Source of the DNA: Dulcicalothrix desertica PCC 7102
GTDB lineage: Bacteria > Cyanobacteriota > Cyanobacteriia > Cyanobacteriales > Nostocaceae
Reading direction: 5' to 3'
Assembly (NCBI RefSeq): GCF_003991905.1
Contig: NZ_RSCL01000017.1
Coordinates: forward strand, 62,001-126,000
DNA: 64,000 nt
Shown piece after piece: positions 55,542 through 63,905 of this stretch (position 1 is its first letter; each line of letters starts with the position of its first letter). The notes beneath the pieces are model-generated. The model made no database searches. It worked only from the letters and a program-made list of their open reading frames with translations, and was not told the DNA's origin. A program made the translations under genes and the position numbers.

Positions 55542-56939
55542 ATGCTTACAAACCACGTTTTCGTATTAAATGCGGATAAAAGTTTTTTGAATATGGTGCA
55601 TCCAGCACGAGCAAGAAAGCTTTTAACTCAAGAAAAAGCAGCAGTGTTCAGAACTTATCCATTTGTAATAATTGTAAAAAAACAAGTTCTTAATCCCACT
55701 ATAAAAGAATATTTTCTTAAAATCGATCCCGGATCAAAATGGACAGGTTTTGCGATACAGTGCGGTTCGGATATTGTGTTTCGTATGGAGCTACAACACC
55801 GTGGATTGCAAATTCGTTCTAACTTATTAACTAGAGCAGGCTTTAGATGCGGTAGACGTTCCAGAGATTTAAGGTACCGTAAAAAACGTTTTAACAAGCG
55901 CAAACGTTTAGGGTGGTTAGCACCGTCTTTAATGCATCGTGTAAGTACAGTAGAAACTTGGATTCAAAGATTTTGTAAGTTCTGCCCAATTGTTGTAATT
56001 GAAATAGAACAAGTCAAATTCGACATGCAAAAATTAGCTAACCCAGAGATAAGTGGTATCGAATATCAACAAGGCACCTTGTGGGGCTATGAAGTCAGAG
56101 AATACCTCTTAGAGAAATGGGGTAGAGAATGTGTGTATTGTGGTGTAAAAGATGTGCAGTTAGAGATAGAACATATAGCGCCAAAATCTAAAGGTGGTAG
56201 CGATAGAGTTAGTAATTTAACGTTGGCTTGTCATGATTGTAATCAACGTAAAGGAGATATGGATATTTCTGATTTTCTTTCGGACAGGCAGAAATTGTCA
56301 AAAATTTTGAGTCAAGCTAAGTCCCCTTTAAGAGATGCAACAGCTGTAAATTCAACTAGAATTGCAATATCAAATATGGCTGGTAAATACAACAACGTCA
56401 AAAATTGGACAGGTGGCAGAACAAAGATGAATCGGGTCAAACAGAATTTGTCCAAGACTCATAGCATTGATGCGGCTTGTGTTGGTGAGTCTGGCAGCAA
56501 CATCAAGATATTGACACAGCAACCTTTATTCGTAACATCGAAAGGACATGGCAACAGACAAAGTAGAAAGACTAACGATAAGGGATTCCCTGCATTAATT
56601 ACAGAAACATGTCAAAAAACAGGAAATAAAATTGTAAAGAAAAATCCCGATGGAACTGTAAAAACAATAGCGCCAAAAACGGAATATAACCACGTACATA
56701 CAGGCGATATAGTCAGATTCAAACTAGAAAAACCTAGTATGACTTTAGGCAATAAGAAAAAAGGCATTGAGAAGAAAGTTAAAGTTCCATGTGGTTCTTA
56801 TACTGCAAGAGTAAAAACACCAACTCCCAAAGGTTTCGAGGTTTTAATTAATAAGGAAAGGGTAAGTGTTCCTGTAATGAATGGTGTCAGCTTTGCATAT
56901 CGCGCTGATGGCTATGACTATAAATTCGTTCATGTTTGA
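55542..56939 (+). CDS. iscB: IscB RNA-guided HNH/RuvC nuclease
   Basis: 465 residues. PLMP domain (~5-50, VFVLNADKSFLNMVHPARARKLL), RuvC I (KIDPGSKWTG, Asp62), Arg-rich bridge helix (RRSRDLRYRKKRFNKRKR), RuvC II (VVIEIEQ, Glu154/156), HNH (CVYCG...IEHIAPKSKGGSD...CHDCN, His211 with Cys197/200/230/233) and RuvC III (KTHSIDA, His307 and Asp310), then a C-terminal domain for target/TAM contacts. All catalytic residues are present. No TnpA lies beside it, so it is a stand-alone copy that would depend on a transposase elsewhere. It is related to the ancestors of Cas9. Confidence 0.95.
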   Translation: MLTNHVFVLNADKSFLNMVHPARARKLLTQEKAAVFRTYPFVIIVKKQVLNPTIKEYFLKIDPGSKWTGFAIQCGSDIVFRMELQHRGLQIRSNLLTRAGFRCGRRSRDLRYRKKRFNKRKRLGWLAPSLMHRVSTVETWIQRFCKFCPIVVIEIEQVKFDMQKLANPEISGIEYQQGTLWGYEVREYLLEKWGRECVYCGVKDVQLEIEHIAPKSKGGSDRVSNLTLACHDCNQRKGDMDISDFLSDRQKLSKILSQAKSPLRDATAVNSTRIAISNMAGKYNNVKNWTGGRTKMNRVKQNLSKTHSIDAACVGESGSNIKILTQQPLFVTSKGHGNRQSRKTNDKGFPALITETCQKTGNKIVKKNPDGTVKTIAPKTEYNHVHTGDIVRFKLEKPSMTLGNKKKGIEKKVKVPCGSYTARVKTPTPKGFEVLINKERVSVPVMNGVSFAYRADGYDYKFVHV

Positions 56940-56994
56940 CACAGATTTACGATGTTTTATCAGAAATTACTACGTTATATTGCCATTAGATATT

Positions 56995-57876
56995 ATGACA
57001 ACACGTCAAGATACAATCTGGGAAAAGTTTTTATCACCTGTATTCAGGCTTTTAATAGACGAGAAAGCGTTACGTGAATACAACGATAGTGTTGACTGGG
57101 AAAAGGAATGCAACTACATCCGGCGCCCAGATGTAATTACCCCTACATACTACAGTAGCCAAAACTTTCACGGAATAAAGGGTGGATACCTCACTTCAGG
57201 CGCCGCAGTTACCTACGACCCAATAACACAGTACGTCGTACCACCGAATGAAACATGGGTTCGTCAGGGTTTAATAGACGCAGTACGTGTACAACCACGA
57301 CGGATTCTTGATATAGGTTGTGGAACGGGTACGGGTACCATAATGTTAAAGCGTGCGTACCCAGAAGCAGAAGTAATTGGTTTAGACTTATCGCCGTATA
57401 TGTTGGTGAGGTCACAACATAAAGCAAATGAAGCAGGACTAAATATCAACTGGCGCCACTCTGATGCTGAAAAAACAGGTTTTCCAGATGCATCGTTTGA
57501 TTTAATTACAGCGTCACTACTATTTCACGAAACACCACCTGCGGTAACAGTAGGAATTTTACGTGAATGCTTACGCTTGCTGACTACAGGAGGACAAGTA
57601 CTAGTTTTAGACGGTAATCAAACAACAATGCGTCAACTAGAATTTTTACATAACGTCTTTGAAGAACCATATATTCGAGACTTCAGCGCAGGAAGTGTTG
57701 ATGCTTGGATGGGCGCCGCTGGTTTTGAGGCAGTACAAACGCAAGATATTTTGCTGATACATCAAGTTACAAGTGCTGTAAAACCCATAATCAACGGAGA
57801 AACTGCCGCAAATAAAAACGTGCGAACTTATACACCATATAACACTGGATTACAAGGCTTTCCCTCACCCGCGTAA
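56995..57876 (+). CDS. class I SAM-dependent methyltransferase
   Basis: 293 residues from ATG 56995 (MTTRQDTIWEKFLSPVFRLL); the longer opening from 56881 would overlap iscB. Motif I is ILDIGCGTGTGTI (~104-116), with VIGLDLS and FDLITASLLFHETPP following. The N-terminal ~95 residues (SSQNFHGIKGGYLTSGAAVTYDP) are conserved in cyanobacterial members with unknown substrate. It starts 55 bp after iscB. Confidence 0.88.
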   Translation: MTTRQDTIWEKFLSPVFRLLIDEKALREYNDSVDWEKECNYIRRPDVITPTYYSSQNFHGIKGGYLTSGAAVTYDPITQYVVPPNETWVRQGLIDAVRVQPRRILDIGCGTGTGTIMLKRAYPEAEVIGLDLSPYMLVRSQHKANEAGLNINWRHSDAEKTGFPDASFDLITASLLFHETPPAVTVGILRECLRLLTTGGQVLVLDGNQTTMRQLEFLHNVFEEPYIRDFSAGSVDAWMGAAGFEAVQTQDILLIHQVTSAVKPIINGETAANKNVRTYTPYNTGLQGFPSPA

Positions 57877-57881
57877 AGCCC

Positions 57882-57948
57882 AGAAACCTGGTTTCCCCAT
57901 CACTGAACACAACAATCTTCAACAGAAACCCAAGGAAACCAGGTTTCT
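57882..57948. repeat. paired AGAAACC(C/G)GGTTTCT palindromes, copy 4 (matched variant)
   Basis: Arms AGAAACCTGGTTTCC (57882-57896) and GGAAACCAGGTTTCT (57934-57948) start 52 bp apart and are exact reverse complements despite two changes relative to the other copies. A tandem CAGCACTCAGCACTCAGCACT follows at 58000-58020. Confidence 0.9.
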
Positions 57949-58028
57949 TGTAATAAATAACAAATGACAAAAGGCGCCTCATTGCTGTACTATTTCACTC
58001 AGCACTCAGCACTCAGCACTAAAAAACA

Positions 58029-58742
58029 GTGAGTTTAAAAGCGGTTCTATTTGATTTTAATGGCGTAATAATAAACGACGAGTCAATTCACAAGCGACTC
58101 GTCGAAGAAATACTCATTGGTGAAAACGTCACAAATCTAAGAAAGGGTGAATTTGAACAAGTTTGTTTAGGACGCAGTGATCGTGTTTGCTTACGAGAAT
58201 TACTAAATAATCGCGGTCGAATCGTCACTGAAGATTCTTTGAATCAAATAATACAAAAGAAAGCTGTTCTATATTTAAAGGAACTTGATAAGCTGGAAAA
58301 ATTGCCATTATATCCTGGGATAGATGACATAATTTTCCAAATACGAGCTAAAGGTTTAAAATTAGCACTAGTAACAGGCGCCGTTCGTAAGGAAGTTGAA
58401 ATAGTACTCGAACGGGGTAAATTACAAGAATACTTTCCCGTCATTGTTGCGGGTGATGATATTACCACAAGTAAACCCAACCCAGCTGGATATTTGTTAG
58501 CAGTCGAACGTCTTAACCAAGAATATCCCGATTTAAACCTACAAGCAAACGAATGTTTGGTTATCGAAGATACTCCTGCTGGTATCCAAGCTGCGAAAAG
58601 TGCAGCAATGCAAGTAGTGGGAATTGCTAATACTTACCCATTCCACATGCTGCAACGAGTTAGCAATTGGACTGTTGATTATTTTTCAGACTTAGAACTC
58701 GATAGAGTTGCTGAAGTATTTATACAAAAATCAGCTGCCTAG
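58029..58742 (+). CDS. HAD-like hydrolase with Asn in place of the second motif-I Asp
   Basis: 237 residues from GTG 58029. Motif I reads FDFNGVIIND: the nucleophile Asp is kept but the +2 Asp (general acid/base) is Asn. Motif II is LVTGA, the Lys of motif III lies in TTSKPNP and motif IV is VIEDTPAGIQAAKSA. It is subfamily IA with a helical cap, near the beta-phosphoglucomutase/CbbY group. Phosphatase activity is doubtful with this change. Confidence 0.85.
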   Translation: MSLKAVLFDFNGVIINDESIHKRLVEEILIGENVTNLRKGEFEQVCLGRSDRVCLRELLNNRGRIVTEDSLNQIIQKKAVLYLKELDKLEKLPLYPGIDDIIFQIRAKGLKLALVTGAVRKEVEIVLERGKLQEYFPVIVAGDDITTSKPNPAGYLLAVERLNQEYPDLNLQANECLVIEDTPAGIQAAKSAAMQVVGIANTYPFHMLQRVSNWTVDYFSDLELDRVAEVFIQKSAA

Positions 58743-58954
58743 GAAATTCCAAAAAATCAACAATCTTGTGCAATGGGCAGAGAAAGCCCGTTCCAAAGTC
58801 AGGATTTATACTGTTTGGGGAGTTGATTTCAATGTCACCAGTAGTTCCTAATCCTGTGGAGCTGATTTACGCCGGATTGGTCTGCTTTACTGACTACTCT
58901 AATGCGTTCACTCTAATTTTACTCGCGCGTCCGTTGCTTGAGGTATTTTGGATT

Positions 58955-59341
58955 TCAAGCGGCAATTGACTCTTCTTTATTAGTATCATCCTCTTCAAGA
59001 TTCTTCTTTTTTTTATCCTTAGAAGGTTGCTTGCGCGCGTCGCCCGATGGATAATTATAACCAAGCATATCAAAATCACGCAATTCATCCGGACAAAATT
59101 CAATTAAATCCCACAAATCTATTTTTCTTTTGGGTGTGCCATTGATATCACACAGTTCGTTAATTGCCGCTACTATTTGCACGTAGCGTTTCTCATTGAT
59201 TTCCGGCATGTACTCGTAGGAACGCCACTTACTCACAACAGTCCTACTCACTTTCAAAAACTCAGCAAGCTGTACGGTGCCTATCTGGCACCTATCCATC
59301 ACCACTTTCAACTTCCAGCGCAGCGCTCCTTTTACTTTCAT
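58955..59341 (-). CDS. XRE-like DNA-binding protein
   Basis: 128 residues. Helix-turn-helix at ~20-45 (GTVQLAEFLKVSRTVVSKWRSYEYMPE), then INEKRYVQIVAAINELC, and a highly charged, probably disordered tail (KQPSKDKKKKNLEEDDTNKEE). GGAG stands before the ATG. It is divergent from the unknown gene at 59531 with 189 bp between, so it may regulate that promoter. Confidence 0.75.
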   Translation of the reverse strand: MKVKGALRWKLKVVMDRCQIGTVQLAEFLKVSRTVVSKWRSYEYMPEINEKRYVQIVAAINELCDINGTPKRKIDLWDLIEFCPDELRDFDMLGYNYPSGDARKQPSKDKKKKNLEEDDTNKEESIAA

Positions 59342-59530
59342 TGTTTCTCCAACAAATACTGCATCTATTTAAATTCCGACGCTCACAGTCAATACATATG
59401 ACACAAGCAATCAAATTGTTAATTTTTGTAACAGAGGTGAAATTAAAAATTTCACTCATAGTTTAATAAATGTAGTTGGCTACACGAATAGGCAGCCAAC
59501 TGACTTAAAAAACATTAACTCTAATCTACC

Positions 59531-60748
59531 ATGCTTACCAATACATACACACCGGTATCTTCGGATAAATTTAATACATTAAACGGTACAACCTCCGCAA
59601 TCCTCGAATTTGCCCGTGCCCTAGTGATTGATAAAGAATTCTTATCTAGAGCTGATTTTAGCAAATTAACACAATCATTCGGGTGGGGAAAGGAAGTGGT
59701 AAAAAGTTACATCAATATAGGTACAGCATTTGGAGGTATAGAAATTAGCAAACTGGTCAATATTGAACCACGTACATTATTTAAAATCACATCCAACAAC
59801 AGGTGGAAAGGTGTGGTCGAGGGGATTAAAAAAGCAGTCGGAAACATCACACAGCAATTTGTTGAAAAGTTGATTCAATCGAATAAAAAGGTGCCTGTAC
59901 CATCGCAAGACAAACCAACAATATGGAGAGGTGAAGGTGCGACACGAAAATGTGTAATACCACCAATAAAAGAAGATGACCAGTACACGGGTACTTCAAT
60001 CCAAAGAGCGATGGATTCTGAGGGAATTACAGCACAAAAAATTGTCAGAGAAGCAGCAGCACTTAGAGAAGCGTTTAAATTAGGCGCTATTGAAGTAGTG
60101 GGTGAATTATTGCCAGAACACTTAAAGGCAATATTGGGTATTGAATATGAGGCGCCCTTCTCAAATAATGATGGTTCTTCAGAGACTAATATTGCAAAAA
60201 TAGTAACAATAGCAGCCAATTATTCAACTGATAATGAAGAAACTGAACTTGCCGCACAAGTGGTAGTAGACGATTTGGAGAATAAAAGCGAGAAAGGTTG
60301 TCCTTCAAATGGTGGACTACATTCTAAGTCCGTGGGAAACATACCACTTAGGGCAAATGATGTTGTTTCTTGTACACCAACATCACTTCAAGAAGTAGAA
60401 AAAATCGCGGCATTACTCGGTGACTGCAAAACTTGGGAAGAAATAACAACAATTACAGGCGCCCTTGATAAACCAACACGTATAGCATCATGGGAGTTAC
60501 TCAACAAAGAAGAACAAGCGCGCATTCTAGGATTGAAAAAAACCTATACACAACAAGAAAATATTCCTAATAATACTATTGAAGAAACAGCAGTAATAAA
60601 AGTAGGTGACAAAGTAATATGGTTAAATTGCTGGCCGCACTTAAGTAGTTGGAATCCTTTCATAGTCGAAAATATTGAAGACGACTTTGCAAAACTAAAT
60701 AATCTCCTAACACCAGTACCTGTTGAGGAATTATCGTTGGTGTCGTAA
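59531..60748 (+). CDS. unknown 405-residue protein with helical N-terminal domain
   Basis: Soluble. The N-terminal ~100 residues (SAILEFARALVIDKEFLSRADFSKL, FGWGKEVVKSYINIGTAFGG) look like a helical DNA-associated domain. A middle region is low in structure (NNDGSSETNI, NEETELAAQ). The last ~50 residues (VIKVGDKVIWLNCWPHLSSWNPFIVENI) resemble a small SH3-like barrel. I do not recognise the family; its divergent XRE neighbour suggests an accessory or plasmid-derived pair. Confidence 0.7.
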   Translation: MLTNTYTPVSSDKFNTLNGTTSAILEFARALVIDKEFLSRADFSKLTQSFGWGKEVVKSYINIGTAFGGIEISKLVNIEPRTLFKITSNNRWKGVVEGIKKAVGNITQQFVEKLIQSNKKVPVPSQDKPTIWRGEGATRKCVIPPIKEDDQYTGTSIQRAMDSEGITAQKIVREAAALREAFKLGAIEVVGELLPEHLKAILGIEYEAPFSNNDGSSETNIAKIVTIAANYSTDNEETELAAQVVVDDLENKSEKGCPSNGGLHSKSVGNIPLRANDVVSCTPTSLQEVEKIAALLGDCKTWEEITTITGALDKPTRIASWELLNKEEQARILGLKKTYTQQENIPNNTIEETAVIKVGDKVIWLNCWPHLSSWNPFIVENIEDDFAKLNNLLTPVPVEELSLVS

Positions 60749-60916
60749 TTAATTTGATTTATTGGAATAGCAGAAATGCTTTGATTAATTGTTATTTAAT
60801 ACAGGCGCCGTTTCATCTATTTTCTGCTGTAGCAGGTGCCTTAATCGCTGGTTTCAATTTCGCAAGCGGAAATCATTAGTCTGAAAGTCAAAATACTGAG
60901 CTATGGAACAAGCTTT

Positions 60917-62119
60917 TTAGTTTAATGCTTGTTGTCGTTGTCCGTTGTCTTGGGGTTGTGCAATTAGTTTACAGTTTAGTTGAGATAGTTTTTGGATTTG
61001 GCGGCCACTAAGTTTATTATTTGAGATGTTGAGGGTGTGAAGTTGGTTTATGATTGGGCATTTTAGGAGAGTTTCGGCGCCAAAATCTGTTAAAGTTCCT
61101 TGGGAAAGGTCGAGTACTGCAAGATGTTCGAGTATGGGTGAGTTAACTATTGCAGTGGCAATATTATCTGAGTATTCACTACTTTTGAGTCCCAAGTATT
61201 TTAAATTGGGAAATTTGCCTGATAATATAGGCGCCAATTGCTCGGTACTTATATCTTGTCCGTAGTGGAAGCTTTCTGCAAGCCATATTTCTAGATATTC
61301 GAGTGCTGGTAAGTCGAGGTTGATAATGTCTTTTAGGGTTTGTGGTTGTACTAATGTATAACCTGTTTGAATCATTAAGGTTTTTAGGTTTTCGTGTCGC
61401 ACTTTGTCAAATTTCAAACCCCAACCGCCCCGAAATTGTAATACTTCTAAGTTAGGATATGCTTTTAATATTGGTGTGCTATCACCTAGTAAAAGCCGAG
61501 ATTTCATATAATTAGTTTCTTGTGCGTCTCCGTCTCCTATAAATAAGGCTTTTAAATTTGATAATTTATCGTAGGCGCCGCACAAAACATTACTAAAATC
61601 TTTATACTGTGTATCATGCTGCCAGTAGTCATCCCACATTTTACATGCTAGAGCTTCTATTTGTGTGGTTTGATTACTTTGAAGGAAGGTTTGCAACTGA
61701 TTTAAGTCAAATTTGTCTGGTTTACTGGCTTGAATACGATTAAGATTGATGCTATACGCAGTATGTGTAATGCTAAGTTGAGGGTTGTAGGTTTGAATAT
61801 TCCAATGCTGTAAAGTTGTAAAAAATAGCTTTGGGTCATAGTCTAGTAGAGCTTGTTTACCTTTGGCGCCTCCTTTATGTAGTAGTATTTGTATAGCGTA
61901 ACGTTGGACTTGTTCTACATCTTGTAAGCTTTTTATAATTAAGTCTATACCTGCGTTACCGTAATTTAACGCACTGCTTAATGCTGCTACGCGTACTTCA
62001 ATTACTGAACTATTAAGGCGACTTTTTACACCTGCTATTCCTCCTAAAACGGCGCCTTCTTTCGGTGTTGAGGAGTTGCTAAGTACTGCGTCAAATTCTC
62101 TAGGTTGTTTTTGTGACAT
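60917..62119 (-). CDS. HEAT/leucine-rich-repeat protein, paralog 2 (STM4015-like)
   Basis: 400 residues. The N-terminal ~90 (GAVLGGIAGVKSRLNSSVIEVRVAALSSALNYG) form one or two HEAT-like helical repeats; the rest (~175-390) is a leucine-rich array (YPNLEVLQFRGG, FPNLKYLGLKSSEYSD, AVLDLSQGTLTDFGAETLLK). It is a clear paralog of the next upstream gene, from which it is separated by 14 bp, so they form an operon. The call as STM4015-like is tentative. Likely a protein-binding scaffold. Confidence 0.72.
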   Translation of the reverse strand: MSQKQPREFDAVLSNSSTPKEGAVLGGIAGVKSRLNSSVIEVRVAALSSALNYGNAGIDLIIKSLQDVEQVQRYAIQILLHKGGAKGKQALLDYDPKLFFTTLQHWNIQTYNPQLSITHTAYSINLNRIQASKPDKFDLNQLQTFLQSNQTTQIEALACKMWDDYWQHDTQYKDFSNVLCGAYDKLSNLKALFIGDGDAQETNYMKSRLLLGDSTPILKAYPNLEVLQFRGGWGLKFDKVRHENLKTLMIQTGYTLVQPQTLKDIINLDLPALEYLEIWLAESFHYGQDISTEQLAPILSGKFPNLKYLGLKSSEYSDNIATAIVNSPILEHLAVLDLSQGTLTDFGAETLLKCPIINQLHTLNISNNKLSGRQIQKLSQLNCKLIAQPQDNGQRQQALN

Positions 62120-62133
62120 CTTTCAAATTTTAT

Positions 62134-63417
62134 TTACTCAGCTACTGAACAATAACGATAATCTTCTTCTTCATAATCATCTTTCTTTTGCTCATTCGTC
62201 ATTACACAAACGTTAAAATTACCTCTTGATTGCTGTAAAGATAATAAAGCAACTTTGTCGTCAGAAAGATAATTTTCACTAATATTTAAAATATCAAGCT
62301 GTCTTACTCCTGGACTTGTGAGTAAAATATCGGCGCCTTTATCAGTAAGTGTTCCCATTGATAAGTCTAAAATTTTAATTGCGTCTATCAAGGGTGAATT
62401 AATTACAGTTTCTGCAATATCATTAGAGTATATGCTGTTTCGCAAACCTAAATATATTAAGTTGGGAAATACTAATTCAGTTAGTATTGGAAGTAAATCA
62501 TAAGTTGATGAATTTCCACCATACTCTGGCGAACCTAACCATAATTCTAAATGTGTTAAGTTTGGGAAATTACAAGTGCATATTTGAGCGATTGTATCAG
62601 CATTTAATCCACCTGTTTCAACTATTAATGCTTCTAAGTTATCGTGCTGTACTGAACTAAATTCTAAACCAGTACCGCCGCGAACTTGTAATATCTCTAA
62701 GTTGGGGTATGCTTGTAAAATTGGGCTAACATCGCTTTGTAAAATCCAAGAAATTTCTGATTCTTGATAGTGGATATCGCCTATAAATAACGCTTTAAGA
62801 TTTATAAGTTTATACGAAGCAGCAACTAACGCTTCGATAATAGCACTCGAACTATAATCGGTGACTTCTCCACTCCAGGCGCCTATAATTAAAGCTTCAA
62901 GTGTACCAGAAGAGGGATGTTGTAACAGTTCTTCTAACTTATCTACTGCACTTTCTTCTTCGTCGTATTCGCACCGCAATGCGTATGCTGTATTAATTGG
63001 GTTTGTAATACCGACTTCGGGAACAAAATTTTCTACTTGTCGATTTGCAAATATCGATACGTTGTCTCCCCTATATCCTGGGTAACGTCGTAAACGCTCT
63101 TCGAGATTCCAAGGTATATAGTTTTGTAACGCTTGCTTGACTTTTTCTTCGTCTCTTTTTTTTAATAACGAATAAGCTGTGCGTTGAAGTTGCTTTGATT
63201 CAGCTTGCAATGCTTGAATTACTAGGTCTAAACCAGGTTCACCATAATTTATTGCTTCCGAAAGTGCAGTTCGACGAACTTTGATGTCTGGACTTAATAG
63301 CCGAGTTTTGGCACCAAGAATTCCTCCTAATACAATACCATCAATAGGAGGAGGCGCCGTTTTTGAACTAAGTACTGCATCAAAGTCCCTAGGTTGGTTT
63401 GATTTGCTCATTTTCAA
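62134..63417 (-). CDS. HEAT/leucine-rich-repeat protein, paralog 1 (STM4015-like)
   Basis: 427 residues, same architecture as the gene at 60917: FDAVLSSKTAPPPIDGIVLGGILGAKTRLL at the start, a HEAT pair, then leucine-rich repeats (YPNLEILQVRGG, FPNLIYLGLRNSIYSND, KILDLSMGTLTDKGADILL). The two have diverged widely but remain alignable end to end, so the tandem duplication is old. Confidence 0.72.
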   Translation of the reverse strand: MKMSKSNQPRDFDAVLSSKTAPPPIDGIVLGGILGAKTRLLSPDIKVRRTALSEAINYGEPGLDLVIQALQAESKQLQRTAYSLLKKRDEEKVKQALQNYIPWNLEERLRRYPGYRGDNVSIFANRQVENFVPEVGITNPINTAYALRCEYDEEESAVDKLEELLQHPSSGTLEALIIGAWSGEVTDYSSSAIIEALVAASYKLINLKALFIGDIHYQESEISWILQSDVSPILQAYPNLEILQVRGGTGLEFSSVQHDNLEALIVETGGLNADTIAQICTCNFPNLTHLELWLGSPEYGGNSSTYDLLPILTELVFPNLIYLGLRNSIYSNDIAETVINSPLIDAIKILDLSMGTLTDKGADILLTSPGVRQLDILNISENYLSDDKVALLSLQQSRGNFNVCVMTNEQKKDDYEEEDYRYCSVAE

Positions 63418-63463
63418 ATCAAGGGGTTAAGTATGTTGTTGTAATTAGTTTGGCACACTTATT

Positions 63464-63784
63464 TTAGCTATAAACACTTACCAAGTGCCTGTGTCCAAGA
63501 ATTGCCCCAAAATTTGCTAATACACAAATAGTTGCCAGACTTAATAAAATGTACGTAGGCGCCATCACTACTCCAATCATAAACCAAGCAAGTACATGCA
63601 GCATCATCAGTGAGGCAAAGACACTGGCAATTGCGGCAGATTGCCAAATTTGAACTGATGGACGATGTAGCAGTGTTAAAATTATTGTCGATGAGGTAGC
63701 AAGCAAATTCGCTGGAATTAGAAAGGCACAAATGCCTATACAGTAAGTGCTTGAGAATTGAATTAAAGTGTTAAGGTCAAACAT
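63464..63784 (-). CDS. small membrane protein, unknown
   Basis: 106 residues with three hydrophobic segments (~8-38, ~48-72, ~76-96) and a polar C terminus ending GHRHLVSVYS. No family is recognised. It is in the same direction as the two HEAT/LRR genes, 46 bp upstream of the first. Confidence 0.65.
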   Translation of the reverse strand: MFDLNTLIQFSSTYCIGICAFLIPANLLATSSTIILTLLHRPSVQIWQSAAIASVFASLMMLHVLAWFMIGVVMAPTYILLSLATICVLANFGAILGHRHLVSVYS

Positions 63785-63815
63785 TATTTCTACAGATTGG
63801 TTTTCATCAAATTCT

Positions 63816-63880
63816 AGAAACCGGGTTTCTTATTTAAATATTGTAATAAAACAATAATTTTGCCTAGAAACCCGGTTTCT
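63816..63880. repeat. paired AGAAACC(C/G)GGTTTCT palindromes, copy 5
   Basis: Arms at 63816-63830 and 63866-63880 start 50 bp apart, in the opposite order (GGG then CCC) to copies 1 and 2. It lies between divergent genes. Confidence 0.9.
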
Positions 63881-63905
63881 TCATGTAAGGCATTTCTTGG
63901 TAACA

